This document shows positions 39,312-48,730 of a stretch of DNA of 64,000 bases, piece by piece. This DNA is from Paraburkholderia sp. CNPSo 3274 (GTDB taxonomy: Bacteria > Pseudomonadota > Gammaproteobacteria > Burkholderiales > Burkholderiaceae): contig NZ_JAMBPR010000018.1 of assembly GCF_024206475.1 (NCBI RefSeq), positions 1 to 64,000 on the forward strand, read 5' to 3'. The position numbers and the translations under genes were made by a program. The notes under the pieces are model-generated. The model was not told the origin of the DNA and ran no database searches. It saw only the letters and a program-made list of their open reading frames with translations. Position 1 is the stretch's first letter. The number at the start of each line of letters is the position of its first letter.

Positions 39312-39914
39312 TCAGCCCTTGAACGGCTGCTTCCAGGCGTTCGCGTAGGCGATCTCGCCCACCGCCGAGCGCGTGCGCTCCGCCTTTTCACGGTCGCGCA
39401 GCACGGGCTCCAGCTTCTCGAGTTCGCCATAGTGGCCGAGCGAGATGAACGAGAGCGGCTCCACGTCGTTCGGCAGCGCGAATTCGGTGCGGAATGCCTG
39501 CACGTCGAAACCGCTCATCTGGTGCGCCGCAAGACCCAGCGCATGCGCCTGGAGCACGAGCGACATGGCCGCGGCGCCCGCATCGTATTGCGCCGTGCGA
39601 TTCACTTCGCCCTTCGCGTTGAGCGTTTGCGCCGTTACCGCGATCAGCACCGGCGCCGGCGCATTCCACTGCTGGTTGAACGGCACGAGCGTCGCGAATG
39701 CGCGCTTGAACGCGATTTCGTCGGCGCTGCGGTCGAACACGATAAAGCGCCACGGCTGCAAGTTGTAGCCCGAGGGCGCCCAGCGCGCCGCCTCGATCAC
39801 CGCGTGCAGCGCCTCACGGCTCACCGGCTCGCTCGAATAGGCGCGCGGGCTCCAGCGGCCGGCGATGAGTTCGTGAATGGGCACGGCTGTCGGTGCGGGT
39901 TTGTGCTTCGTCAT
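39312..39914 (-). CDS. Nitroreductase-family flavoprotein
   Basis: Protein of 200 residues. The FMN-binding RWSPRAYSSEPVS and WAPSGYNLQPWRFIVF at the N-terminus and LGLAAHQMSGFD are typical of FMN-dependent nitroreductases that work as dimers. Natural substrate is unknown; quinones, nitroaromatics and enals are common for the family. I chose the ATG at 39914; an upstream ATG at 39959 adds 15 residues. Confidence 0.85.
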   Translation of the reverse strand: MTKHKPAPTAVPIHELIAGRWSPRAYSSEPVSREALHAVIEAARWAPSGYNLQPWRFIVFDRSADEIAFKRAFATLVPFNQQWNAPAPVLIAVTAQTLNAKGEVNRTAQYDAGAAAMSLVLQAHALGLAAHQMSGFDVQAFRTEFALPNDVEPLSFISLGHYGELEKLEPVLRDREKAERTRSAVGEIAYANAWKQPFKG

Positions 39915-40087
39915 GCCTTGTGTGTCCTTGGGGTGGCGGGCGACTTGCCCGGGGGTCACTAGAATAACCGCAGCGTGTGAAATACGCTCAAGCGCAACGG
40001 GCGACGCTCACGCGTCGCCCGTCAGGGTGCGAAAAAGTGCGAACCGGCGCTGTAAAGTCGCGGTGGGCGCGGTGGGCGGGCGCCTCG

Positions 40088-41371
40088 TCAGGCCGTTTGC
40101 ACGCCCACGGCGCGCGGCCCGCGGTTGATGCGCAGCACGAGGAACGACGCCACGAGACACAAGCCGCCCGAGATCATCGACGCCACCGTATAGGTGCCGA
40201 GGCTCGAGCGCAGCAGGCCCGCGCCGAACGCCGCAAACGCCGCGCCAAGCTGATGGCCCGCCACGACCCAGCCGAACACGATCGGCGCGCGCTCCTTGCC
40301 GAAGACATCGGTGGCGAGCCGCACGGTAGGCGGCACCGTCGCGATCCAGTCGAGGCCGTAGAATACCGCGAAAATCGGCAGCCCAAAGAAGTCGATGCCG
40401 AACGCGTGCGGCAAATAGATCAGCGAAAGTCCGCGCAGCCCGTAGTACCAGAACAGTAGCAAGCGGCTATTGAAGCGGTCCGAGAGCCAGCCCGAGAGTG
40501 TCGTGCCGAACAGGTCGAAAATGCCCATCGTCGCGAGCAGCGAGGCGCCCTGCACTTCGGTCATGCCGTAGTCGCCGCACATGGCGATGAGGTGCGTGCC
40601 CACATAGCCGTTCGTACTCGCGCCGCAAATGAAGAAGCTGAAGAACAGCAACCAGAAGTCGCGCGTGCGGCTCGCCGAGAACAGCGCGTCGAACGCGATC
40701 TTCAGGGGATTTTGATGCGGCGCGGGCGGCGCGACGGGGGTGCTCTCGTCCTCGCCGAACGGACGCAGATTCACGCTCGCGGGCCGCTCGGGCAGCAGGA
40801 GCAGCACGAGCGGCAGCACCGCGGCGGCGGCCACCGCGACCACCAGCACCACCGACTGCCAGCCGTGTTTCTCCACGATTGCCGCAAGGAGCGGCAGGAA
40901 CACGAGCTGGCCCGTGGCCGAACTCGCGGTGAGGATGCCCATGGCCAGCCCGCGGTGCGAGCTGAACCAGCGCGTGACGACGGTGGCCGAAAGCGAGAGC
41001 GCCGCGACGCCGGTGGCGCCGCCCACCATCACGCCCCAGATCAGGATCATCTGCCACGGATGCGTCATCAGCGCGGAAAGCGCCACGCCCGCCGCCATGG
41101 TGCCGAGCGCCGCGAGCAGCGTGGGCCGCACGCCGAAGCGCTGCATGGCCGCCGCCGCAAACGGGCCCATGAGGCCATAGAGCGCGATGTTCACCGAGAT
41201 GGCGAGCGAGATCGTCGCCCGGCTCCAGCCGAATTGATGCTCGAGCGGCACCATCATGACGCTCGGCGTCGCGCGCGTGCCGGCCGCCGCCAGCAGCACC
41301 AGAAACACCACTGCCACGACGAGCCATCCGTAGTGGAAACGCCCAACTATTCGCCTCGCTGCCCAGTTCAT
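40088..41371 (-). CDS. Major facilitator superfamily transporter
   Basis: Inner-membrane protein of 427 residues with 12 predicted helices and a cytoplasmic loop at about residues 198-228. The N-terminal FHYGWLVVAVVF and GWSRATISLAISV are seen in monocarboxylate/oxalate-porter-like MFS families. The ATG at 41371 has AGGAGC upstream. It is divergent from a TetR-family regulator across two matching operators, which points to substrate-controlled export or import. The substrate is unknown. Confidence 0.85.
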   Translation of the reverse strand: MNWAARRIVGRFHYGWLVVAVVFLVLLAAAGTRATPSVMMVPLEHQFGWSRATISLAISVNIALYGLMGPFAAAAMQRFGVRPTLLAALGTMAAGVALSALMTHPWQMILIWGVMVGGATGVAALSLSATVVTRWFSSHRGLAMGILTASSATGQLVFLPLLAAIVEKHGWQSVVLVVAVAAAAVLPLVLLLLPERPASVNLRPFGEDESTPVAPPAPHQNPLKIAFDALFSASRTRDFWLLFFSFFICGASTNGYVGTHLIAMCGDYGMTEVQGASLLATMGIFDLFGTTLSGWLSDRFNSRLLLFWYYGLRGLSLIYLPHAFGIDFFGLPIFAVFYGLDWIATVPPTVRLATDVFGKERAPIVFGWVVAGHQLGAAFAAFGAGLLRSSLGTYTVASMISGGLCLVASFLVLRINRGPRAVGVQTA

Positions 41372-41460
41372 TGGCGCTCCTGTCACGGCGCGTCTGGTTC
41401 GACACGCCGATGTTTTCGTTGGTATGACCGCTAGCTGCGACGATTCGCCATCGCTCGATT

Positions 41461-41476
41461 GTTACCGATCGGTCAC
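41461..41476. promoter_or_regulatory. TetR-type operator, copy 1
   Basis: GTTACCGATCGGTCAC is a palindrome with one mismatched pair. It is one of two near-identical sites between the divergent MFS transporter and TetR genes, the copy nearer to the transporter. Confidence 0.65.
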
Positions 41477-41494
41477 AAGTGTGTTGCGATAGTA

Positions 41495-41510
41495 GTTACC
41501 GCTCGGTAAC
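41495..41510. promoter_or_regulatory. TetR-type operator, copy 2
   Basis: GTTACCGCTCGGTAAC is a perfect palindrome apart from its two central bases. It lies 34 bases (about three helical turns) from copy 1 and 36 bases before the tetR start. Together they are expected to bind the adjacent TetR regulator and control both genes. Confidence 0.7.
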
Positions 41511-41545
41511 ATGTCAAGCAATCACCCTGATCGCGAGATGCCCTC

Positions 41546-42202
41546 ATGAAACACGAAGGCCACGACGAAACCTCTACTGCCGCTGCGCGCACGACCCGAC
41601 CCCGCGCGCAGACGGCTGGGGCGCGCGCGCACGAGCACCTGCTGCGCGCCGCCGACGAGCTGTTCTATCGCGAGGGCGTGCGCGCAGTCGGCATCGAAGC
41701 CGTGGTCGAGCGCGCTGGCGTCAACAAGATGAGCCTGTACCGGCAGTTTTCGTCAAAGGACGATCTCGTCGTCGCCTACCTGCAGCGCTGCGACGTGCGC
41801 TTTTTCGAGCGCTTCGACGAAAGTCTCGCGAAGCATCCCGGCGAGCCGGCCAGGCAGTTGGTGCAATATTTCGAGGACCTCGCGCGCCGCGCCTCGGTGC
41901 CGGACTATCGCGGCTGTCCGTTCGTCAACGTCGCGACCGAATTTCCCGACGCCACGCACCCCGCGCGGCGCAGCGTCGACAACAACAAGACGCGGCTCAT
42001 GGCGCGGCTCACCGCGCTCGCGCAGGAAGCGGGAGCCCAAGATCCGGTCGCGCTCGCCGAGGAACTCGCGCTGCTCGTCGAAGGCGTCTATGCCGCAAGC
42101 CAGACTTACGGCCCCGGGTGCGGCGCGATTCTCGCGGCGCCACGCATGGCAAAGCTGTTGATCGAGGCGGCATGTCCCGGGCCCTACCCGCCCGTAAAAT
42201 GA
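41546..42202 (+). CDS. TetR-family transcriptional regulator
   Basis: Protein of 218 residues. The helix-turn-helix is at about residues 30-75 (YREGVRAVGIEAVVERAGVNKMSLYRQFSSKDDLV). The C-terminal ligand domain holds CPFVNVATEFPD, a motif of TetR proteins near MFS and oxidoreductase genes. About 25 residues of disordered N-terminus precede the domain. It likely represses itself and the divergent MFS gene. DUF1415 follows four bases later. Confidence 0.88.
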   Translation: MKHEGHDETSTAAARTTRPRAQTAGARAHEHLLRAADELFYREGVRAVGIEAVVERAGVNKMSLYRQFSSKDDLVVAYLQRCDVRFFERFDESLAKHPGEPARQLVQYFEDLARRASVPDYRGCPFVNVATEFPDATHPARRSVDNNKTRLMARLTALAQEAGAQDPVALAEELALLVEGVYAASQTYGPGCGAILAAPRMAKLLIEAACPGPYPPVK

Positions 42203-42206
42203 CACG

Positions 42207-42776
42207 ATGAACGAAACCGCTGCTCTGTCCCCCGACCACGCCGCCATTCTCGAAGCGACCCGCCACTGGCTCGCGCGCGCCGTGATTGGCCTGAACCTCT
42301 GCCCGTTCGCGAAAAGCGTGCACGTGAAGAATCAGATTCGCTATGTGATCAGCGAGGCCACCGATCTGGAAGGCATCCTCACCGATCTCGAACGCGAGCT
42401 GCAAACGCTGGCTCAGGCAGATGCCGCGGAGATCGACACGACACTCCTGATCCTGCCCCGCGCGCTGGCCGACTTCGCCGATTTCAACGAGTCGACCTGG
42501 TTTGCCGAGCGCCTCGTGCAGCAGTTGCGGCTCGAAGGCACACTCCAGGTCGCGAGCTTTCACCCGCATTTCCAGTTCGAGGGCACCGAGCCCGACGACA
42601 TCGAGAACTACACGAACCGCGCGCCGTATCCGATCCTGCATCTGCTGCGGGAAGCGAGCATCGAGCGCGCAGTCGAGGCATTCCCCGACGCCGCCGACAT
42701 CTACGAACGCAACCAGGAAACGCTGCGCAAGCTCGGGTTCGAAGGTTGGCAAGACTGGATGAGCAAGCGCGACTGA
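42207..42776 (+). CDS. DUF1415 family protein
   Basis: Protein of 189 residues. I recognise the family by its start WLARAVIGLNLCPFAKSVH and the later VASFHPHFQFEGTEPDDIENYTNR segment; conserved Cys and His residues there could bind metal. It has no assigned function. The gene begins four bases after the TetR stop codon, so cotranscription is likely. Confidence 0.78.
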   Translation: MNETAALSPDHAAILEATRHWLARAVIGLNLCPFAKSVHVKNQIRYVISEATDLEGILTDLERELQTLAQADAAEIDTTLLILPRALADFADFNESTWFAERLVQQLRLEGTLQVASFHPHFQFEGTEPDDIENYTNRAPYPILHLLREASIERAVEAFPDAADIYERNQETLRKLGFEGWQDWMSKRD

Positions 42777-42795
42777 CGCCGCGCCGCCCACAAGT

Positions 42796-43659
42796 TCAGC
42801 CTTCGGTTGCCGCTTCGGAGGGCGCCTCGCCCTCGTCGGCGAAAAAGCGCTCGCGCAGGTCCGCCAGCCCGAAAGTATCGAGAATCTCGGTGAGGCGCGC
42901 CGCCGGACGACCCCGCGGCAAATCCTTGTACTGGGCGATGATGAGTTCGTTCTTCATCGAGTGCTCCCAGCCCACCAGTTCCGTCACGCTCACCTGATAG
43001 CCGTGCGCCTCGAGTTGCAGACAGCGCAGCACGTTGGTGATCTGGCTCCCGAATTCGCGCGTATGCAGCGGATGGCGCCAGATCTCCGTGAGCGCCTGGC
43101 CGAGCGACTTGCCTTTATTCCGGCGCAGCACACCCGCCACCTCGGCCTGGCAGCACGGCACGACCACGATGTAGCGTGCGTGCTTCTTGAGTGCGAAGCG
43201 CAGGGCGTCGTCGGTGGCGGTGTCGCAGGCATGCAGCGCAGTCACGATATCAACGGTCGGCGGCAGTTGCGGCGAGGTGATCGAATCGGCGACCGAAAGG
43301 TTCAGGAACGACATCCCGCCAAAGCCCAGCCGTTTGGCCAGCTCCTCCGAGTGCTGCACAAGCTCGTCGCGCGTCTCGATGCCATAAATGTGTGACCTGT
43401 CGCGCTGATCCTTGAAGAACAGGTCGTAGAGAATGAAGCCCAGATAGGACTTGCCCGCACCGTGATCGACGAGGGTCACGTCGCGGCCATCCTGCTTGAG
43501 GTCCTTGAGCAGCGGCTCGATGAACTGGAACAGGTGATAGACCTGTTTCAGCTTGCGGCGGCTGTCCTGGTTCATCTTGCCGTCGCGCGTCAGGATGTGG
43601 AGCTCCTTGAGGAGTTCGACGGACTGGTTCGGACGGACTTCGTAAGTCTTGCTGGACAT
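42796..43659 (-). CDS. SAM-dependent methyltransferase (class I, unassigned)
   Basis: Protein of 287 residues. The SAM-binding motif is TLVDHGAGKSYLGFIL and the motif-II region IYGIETRD; LHACDTATDDAL and VVVPCCQAEV are further family segments. The Cys-rich PCCQ motif and the conserved HACDTATD are seen in RNA-type methyltransferases (methyltransferase 32 group) of unknown target. It is convergent with DUF1415. Confidence 0.72.
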   Translation of the reverse strand: MSSKTYEVRPNQSVELLKELHILTRDGKMNQDSRRKLKQVYHLFQFIEPLLKDLKQDGRDVTLVDHGAGKSYLGFILYDLFFKDQRDRSHIYGIETRDELVQHSEELAKRLGFGGMSFLNLSVADSITSPQLPPTVDIVTALHACDTATDDALRFALKKHARYIVVVPCCQAEVAGVLRRNKGKSLGQALTEIWRHPLHTREFGSQITNVLRCLQLEAHGYQVSVTELVGWEHSMKNELIIAQYKDLPRGRPAARLTEILDTFGLADLRERFFADEGEAPSEAATEG

Positions 43660-44030
43660 CGGCGTGGTCAGATGAAAGGCGTGGTATGTCGCGAAACGTG
43701 CGACAGGCGACAGACGGGCTGCAGTAATTCTGTCATTTTACGAAAAAAGCTAGTCCAGGCTGCCGAACCCACAAGAGCAGCCAGTGTCGTAATGGCGTCC
43801 AGGCACGCTGACCCACGTGCGGACACCAGGGAGGGGTTGAATAGAAGAGACACGAGGATTTTCGTCCCCGATGCCCAAAAAGGACCAAAACGTAGCGCGA
43901 CCGGCCGGCAACGAATCGACAGGCGCGCATTGGGAGGTCGCACCGAGTGCCGGTTGCGATGAATCAGGCTGGCGCAGTCCTCGCTGCGCGAAGAGCGCAC
44001 GACGCTGTACGGCCTTGCATGGGGCATGCA
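43660..44030. other. 371-base intergenic region
   Basis: Between the divergent methyltransferase gene and the hypothetical gene at 44031 there is a stretch with lower coding quality. Two overlapping short frames exist (one plus-strand frame starting at 43872, one minus-strand frame), but neither resembles a known family. No clear promoter or hairpin with T-tract is visible. Confidence 0.4.
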
Positions 44031-44351
44031 ATGAATACGATTCCTGACGGAAACGCAGAGCAAAAATTCCAGGAACTGCTTACGAAACTCGTCACGGTTC
44101 CCGACTGGACGGAAAAGCAGCAACTGGAGCTGGAAATGGCGCGCGAAATCTCGGTGCAGATGCTGCGGGTCGCGGAAAGTATGCGCGACGGCCCTTCGGA
44201 TCTCGAGACCTGCCTGATTCTGCTGAAGTACGCCAAGGTGCTCGATTTTGTGATGTCGGCGCTGGCGTCGCGCCGCGATATCAAGCCGCAAACGCTGCGC
44301 GTGATTTTCAAGCTGGCAGGCCTAAAGGTCGACGAGGCCTATCCGGGGTGA
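44031..44351 (+). CDS. Hypothetical protein
   Basis: Protein of 106 residues, mainly helical by eye, with an acidic start (MNTIPDGNAEQKFQELLTK) and a basic end. It has no signal peptide and no motif that I recognise. The segment LVTVPDWTEKQQLELEMARE and the repeated heptad-like Leu/Ile spacing suggest a small helical bundle. It is followed by an intrinsic terminator, which supports its being a real single-gene unit. Upstream in-frame ATGs would lengthen it by 4 or 28 residues. Confidence 0.6.
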   Translation: MNTIPDGNAEQKFQELLTKLVTVPDWTEKQQLELEMAREISVQMLRVAESMRDGPSDLETCLILLKYAKVLDFVMSALASRRDIKPQTLRVIFKLAGLKVDEAYPG

Positions 44352-44421
44352 AGCCGATGTGAACCCGACGCACACCCGGCGCGGCAGCTACGCCGCCGAC
44401 GCCGTCGCTCGACACCCACAC

Positions 44422-44449
44422 GGGCCGTTAGCGGCCCGGCTTCTTTTTT
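44422..44449 (+). terminator. Intrinsic terminator of the hypothetical gene
   Basis: GGGCCG and CGGCCC pair around a TTAG loop; after GGC and TTC a run of six T follows on the plus strand. Confidence 0.7.
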
Positions 44450-44474
44450 GCCAACGCTCTTGCCCGCCGCCGGC

Positions 44475-45623
44475 TCACTGTGCGCGCACCTTGAGGCGCC
44501 ACAGCGACGTCAGTTCGGCCGCACGCGCACGATAGAGCGGATCGCCGGGATCCGAAGCTTTCGGGTGCCGTGGGCGAATGTCCTCCCGGCCCGCCACTTC
44601 GAGTCCCGCCTGCACGATCATCTCAACGAGCGATTCGCGCGTGCGCAGCCCGAGATGCTCCGCGAAGTCGGACAGAATCAACCACCCCTCGCCGCCCGGC
44701 TCGAGATGATCCTTGAGACCGCCGAGAAAGCCGCGCAGCATGCGGCTCTCGGGATCGAACACGGCGTACTCGATGGGCGACGCGGGACGCGCCGGCACCC
44801 ACGGTGGATTGCAGACAATAAGCGGCGCGCGCCCCGGCGGAAACAGATCCGCCTCGACGACTTCGACCTGCGCTGCGTAGCCGAGGCGCGCAAGGTTCTC
44901 GTGCGCGCAGGCCAGCGCGCGGGCGTCCTGATCGGTAGCGACTATGCGCTTCACGCCGCGCGAGGCGAGCACGGCGGCGAGCACGCCCGTGCCCGTGCCG
45001 ATATCGAACGCATTTTCGAGCGACGGGAGCGGCGTGCGCGCGACGAGGTCGACGTATTCGCCGCGCACCGGCGAGAACACGCCGTAGTACGGATGAATGC
45101 GCGCCCCGTTCAGCGCCGCGATCTCGACGCCCTTCTTGCGCCATTCGTGCGCACCGACAAGACCGAGAATTTCACGCAGTGACGCCGCAGAAGCTTCGCC
45201 ATCGGCCGCGCCCCACGCCTCTTCGCACGCGAGCCGGACGTCGGGCGCGCGGCGCAGGTTGATGCCGTAATCGCCTTCGAGCGGAATCAGCACCATGCCG
45301 AGCGTGCGGGCGCGCTGCGCCTGCGCCTGGCGATGCAGATGAAACGCTTCGAGCGGTGAAGCGGGCGCCGTGGGCGGCTCAGCCTTGCGGGGCTTGCGCT
45401 CGGCACGGCGCGCCATGGCCTGCAGCAGTTGACGCGCGTTCTGATAGTCGCCGCGCCACAGCAACGCGGTGCCTTCGCAGGCAAGGCGGTACGCGGCGTC
45501 CGCAGTCGTGCGATCGTCGGCGATGACCACGCGTTTGGGCGCCGGCACGCCAGCCTCGGAGCGCCAGCGCATCGTGCGCGGGCCTTCGGTGTCGGGCCAG
45601 GTAAGAGTGGGATGTTCGGTCAT
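44475..45623 (-). CDS. Class I SAM-dependent methyltransferase (NPPW type)
   Basis: Protein of 382 residues. The SAM site is AFDIGTGTGVLAAVLASRG with the downstream Asp in VATDQDARAL, and the catalytic NPPW is in LIVCNPPWVPARP. Motifs of this kind belong to N6-adenine or glutamine methyltransferases (HemK/RsmC-like). The N-terminal third (about 1-180) is a separate domain. Target is unknown. The start at 45623 is chosen by length and position; upstream frame is Arg-rich noise. Confidence 0.75.
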   Translation of the reverse strand: MTEHPTLTWPDTEGPRTMRWRSEAGVPAPKRVVIADDRTTADAAYRLACEGTALLWRGDYQNARQLLQAMARRAERKPRKAEPPTAPASPLEAFHLHRQAQAQRARTLGMVLIPLEGDYGINLRRAPDVRLACEEAWGAADGEASAASLREILGLVGAHEWRKKGVEIAALNGARIHPYYGVFSPVRGEYVDLVARTPLPSLENAFDIGTGTGVLAAVLASRGVKRIVATDQDARALACAHENLARLGYAAQVEVVEADLFPPGRAPLIVCNPPWVPARPASPIEYAVFDPESRMLRGFLGGLKDHLEPGGEGWLILSDFAEHLGLRTRESLVEMIVQAGLEVAGREDIRPRHPKASDPGDPLYRARAAELTSLWRLKVRAQ

Positions 45624-45880
45624 AGGTCGGATATTCGATGCGGCGGGCCAGTTCGTCGATTCGTACCCGGCCCGCGGGTTGGCGCCGCGGGGCGCCTCGA
45701 GCGGCGCCATCATATAGCAGAGCGATGCCGCGCGTTCCGCCGCATCGCCTTTGCAACGATGATCGCTCAGACGGGCGGGCGCGTCGACACGGCCAAACGG
45801 CGTAGGACGAAACGCGCGCGGGCGGCAGTAAAATGTGCGCCGACCGCCCCCCGCCAGGCCATGCTCATCCGAACGAAACC

Positions 45881-48661
45881 ATGCCAGAAACCACCCAGCA
45901 GACACGCCGCGCGCACAAACCGCGTACGCGCCGCGCTAGCGCCGGAGGGGGGCTCGACGAAGGCTTTTATGCCGAACTGTTGCATATCGTAGGGTTGCGG
46001 GAGAGCGTTTCCGGCGTAAGGCGTACCGTCGCACGACTCGCGCCGCACGAGCGCTTGCGCGGCGCGCTGATCGAACTCGCGCTGTCGCGCCTCGCCGCCC
46101 GCGAGGGCGAGAGCAAGAGCGAGTGGCCGGAGGCCGACCACTTCGAGCTCGCGCTGCGGCTTAGCATCGCATGGATCAGCCGCCTCGTTTTTCTCAAGGT
46201 GCTCGAAACGCGTCTGCTGACGCTCCATGGCGGCGATTCGACCTACGCGTTTCTGAATGCCCAGAACATCGGCTCGTTCAGCGATTTCGACGCGCTGTGT
46301 GACGCCGTACTAGGCGCCGGTGATGACACGCCACCGGCTCGCTTCGCTCACCTTCCCCGCTTCGACGGTTCGCTTTTCCGGCCGCAAGACCTGGACCGAA
46401 GCCTGCTCGGCATGAGCGCGCTCGACGATCGCGCCACGCTGCCGCCCTTCAGGGCGACCCTTCTCCCCGATGCGAGCGGCGAGCGGCACACGCTTGCGTA
46501 TCTGCTCGATTTTCTCGCCGCGTTCGACTTCTCCGCCGGTTTGGTCGCGCGAGCGCCAACCGTGGTGAACAGGCGTTGCCTCGACGCCTCCGCGCTCGGG
46601 CTCGTCTTCGAAAAGCTCAACGGTTACCGCGACGGCGCCTGGTACACGCCGGGCAGCGTCGCGATGCAGCTTGCCCGTCCCGCCATCACGCATGCGGCGA
46701 TCAATCGCTTGAATCGCGCCAAGGGGTGGCGCTGCACGAATGTCGATCAGCTATCCGAATTGATCGGCGAATCGATCGAAACCCGCGACGAAGCTCGCGC
46801 GATTCTGGACTCGCTGCGCATCTGCGATCCCGCCGTGGGCTCAGGGCATCTGCTCGTTTCAGCGCTCAACGAGTTGCTGGCGCTGAAAGTGCGCCTCGGC
46901 TTGCTGAGCGCGCGCGACCGCGAAGCGCTCAGCGCTTGCCGCATCGACGTCACCGCGGACCGGCTTTGCGTCACGCACGCGAATGGCGAACCGCTCAGCC
47001 GCGAGCGCGATGGCACGACCATCTGCATGATCGAAGCCGCGCTCTTTCGCGTAAAGCGAGACATCGTCGAGCATTCGCTTTTCGGTGTGGATATCCATGC
47101 GGATTCGGTCGGCATGGCGCGCCTGCGGCTGTGGATCGAACTGCTCGAACACGCGGATTTCACCGTTTCGCTGCCGAACCTCGAGACCAACCTCAAAGCA
47201 GGCAACGCGACGCTCAGCCGTTTTGACTTCCATACGCCCCTGCGCGACTACGCTGAGCTAGTGGCGAACTATCGCGCGAGCGCGGCAAGATTGCGGGCGA
47301 CAGCCACACCCGCCACACGGCGCGCCGAAATCGCTCGCTTCGCACAACTGCGCGACGCGTTGCTCAACGCCTTCGCGAACAACCAGGCCGAAACGCCACC
47401 CGAAGACGCCACGGCGTTCGAATGGCGCATCGAATTCGCCGACCTCCTCACCGACGAAGGCGACTTCGAGCGCTTCGACGCCGTCATCGCGAACCCGCCC
47501 TATATCGACTCCGAGCGCATGATCAACCAGGGCCAGCGCGCGCTGCGCGAGCGGCTGGCGCGGCGCTGGCCGAGCGCAAGGGGCAACTGGGACCTCTACA
47601 TCGTGTTCATGGAGCTGGGCCTCGCGCTCCTGAGGCCCGGCGGCGCGATGGCGTATCTCACGCCCGACAAGTGGCTATCGAAGCCCTTCGGCAATGCGTT
47701 GCGCGCACGGCATCTGGGCAAGATCGAACGCATCGTCGGGCTCGGGCGCGATGTGTTCGAGCAGGCGCGTGTGGATTCGATCATCACGGTCTTTCACGAG
47801 TCCGGCACGCCCGCCATCGCGACCGCGCGCATCGACGGCGAGACGCTCACCGAGCTTGCGCAAACCGACAAACGCACGCTCGAGACGCCGTGGCCGCTCG
47901 ACGCATTGCTCTCGCCGCACGCCGCGTTCGTGCAGCGGTTCACCGGTGCGCATCCCACACTCGGTTCGCTGCTGCCCAGCGAAAACGCATGCGCGACGTC
48001 GGACGCCTATCGGCTCGCGCCCCTCGTCGAAGTGGCAGAAGGCGGCTTCCGGCCGGACCATCACTACCGCGTGGTGAACACCGGCACGCTCGGGCGCTAC
48101 GTCTCGCGCTGGGGCAGCAAACCGATGACCTATCTCGGGCGACGCTACGAGGCACCCGTGGTCGAGCGCGAGCGCTTCGCATCGACCTTCGCGAACGGCT
48201 ACGGCGCGAAAGCCAGGGCAAAAAAGGTGATCGTGAAAGGCCTCACACGGCTCGACGCGGCACTCGATCTCGCAGGCGACACGATCCCTGCCAAGACCAC
48301 GCTGATCCTGCGCTCGGACGACGAGAACCTGTTGAAGTTCGCCGCCGCGTTGCTCAATTGCCCGCTCTCGGTTTTCCTGATCCGCGCGAAGTACGGCGCG
48401 TCGAGCTACAACGGCGGCGTGGCATTCACGAGGGCGATGATCGACGCCTTGCCCGTGCCGGGCAGCGCTTTGGTACGCAGCGAGATCGCCAACTGCGTGA
48501 CCCGGTTGCTGCGCGCTGAGCAGTCCGGATGCGACTCCCCGGAAGTGGACGACATCGCGCGCGAGATAGATCGGCACCTCTACCAGGCGTTTGGCCTGTC
48601 GCCACAGGAGATTGACCTCGTGGAAGGCCGCGCCGGCTCGATTGCGCGCGAGGCAAGCTGA
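45881..48661 (+). CDS. Orphan Eco57I-type DNA adenine methylase, without nuclease domain
   Basis: Protein of 926 residues. Early residues FYAELLHIVGLRE and LVFLKVLETRLL (near 100) are segments that in type IIG enzymes lie just after the N-terminal nuclease. Then comes DGAWYTPGSVA, SAM motif I DPAVGSG (from residue 316), motif IV NPPY (residue 538) in order I-IV, the gamma-class DNA N6-adenine methylase layout, and a C-terminal TaqI-like specificity part (KYGASSYNGGVAFTRAMIDA near 850). No PD-(D/E)XK nuclease motif is seen. An ATG at 45833 would add 16 residues. No partner restriction gene is nearby. Confidence 0.75.
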   Translation: MPETTQQTRRAHKPRTRRASAGGGLDEGFYAELLHIVGLRESVSGVRRTVARLAPHERLRGALIELALSRLAAREGESKSEWPEADHFELALRLSIAWISRLVFLKVLETRLLTLHGGDSTYAFLNAQNIGSFSDFDALCDAVLGAGDDTPPARFAHLPRFDGSLFRPQDLDRSLLGMSALDDRATLPPFRATLLPDASGERHTLAYLLDFLAAFDFSAGLVARAPTVVNRRCLDASALGLVFEKLNGYRDGAWYTPGSVAMQLARPAITHAAINRLNRAKGWRCTNVDQLSELIGESIETRDEARAILDSLRICDPAVGSGHLLVSALNELLALKVRLGLLSARDREALSACRIDVTADRLCVTHANGEPLSRERDGTTICMIEAALFRVKRDIVEHSLFGVDIHADSVGMARLRLWIELLEHADFTVSLPNLETNLKAGNATLSRFDFHTPLRDYAELVANYRASAARLRATATPATRRAEIARFAQLRDALLNAFANNQAETPPEDATAFEWRIEFADLLTDEGDFERFDAVIANPPYIDSERMINQGQRALRERLARRWPSARGNWDLYIVFMELGLALLRPGGAMAYLTPDKWLSKPFGNALRARHLGKIERIVGLGRDVFEQARVDSIITVFHESGTPAIATARIDGETLTELAQTDKRTLETPWPLDALLSPHAAFVQRFTGAHPTLGSLLPSENACATSDAYRLAPLVEVAEGGFRPDHHYRVVNTGTLGRYVSRWGSKPMTYLGRRYEAPVVERERFASTFANGYGAKARAKKVIVKGLTRLDAALDLAGDTIPAKTTLILRSDDENLLKFAAALLNCPLSVFLIRAKYGASSYNGGVAFTRAMIDALPVPGSALVRSEIANCVTRLLRAEQSGCDSPEVDDIAREIDRHLYQAFGLSPQEIDLVEGRAGSIAREAS

Positions 48662-48730
48662 GCGGGCAGCCCGGCGACGGCGTCCCGGCGAGTCGGCTAG
48701 TCTTGCTCATCCTCGCGCAGAGCAGACATC

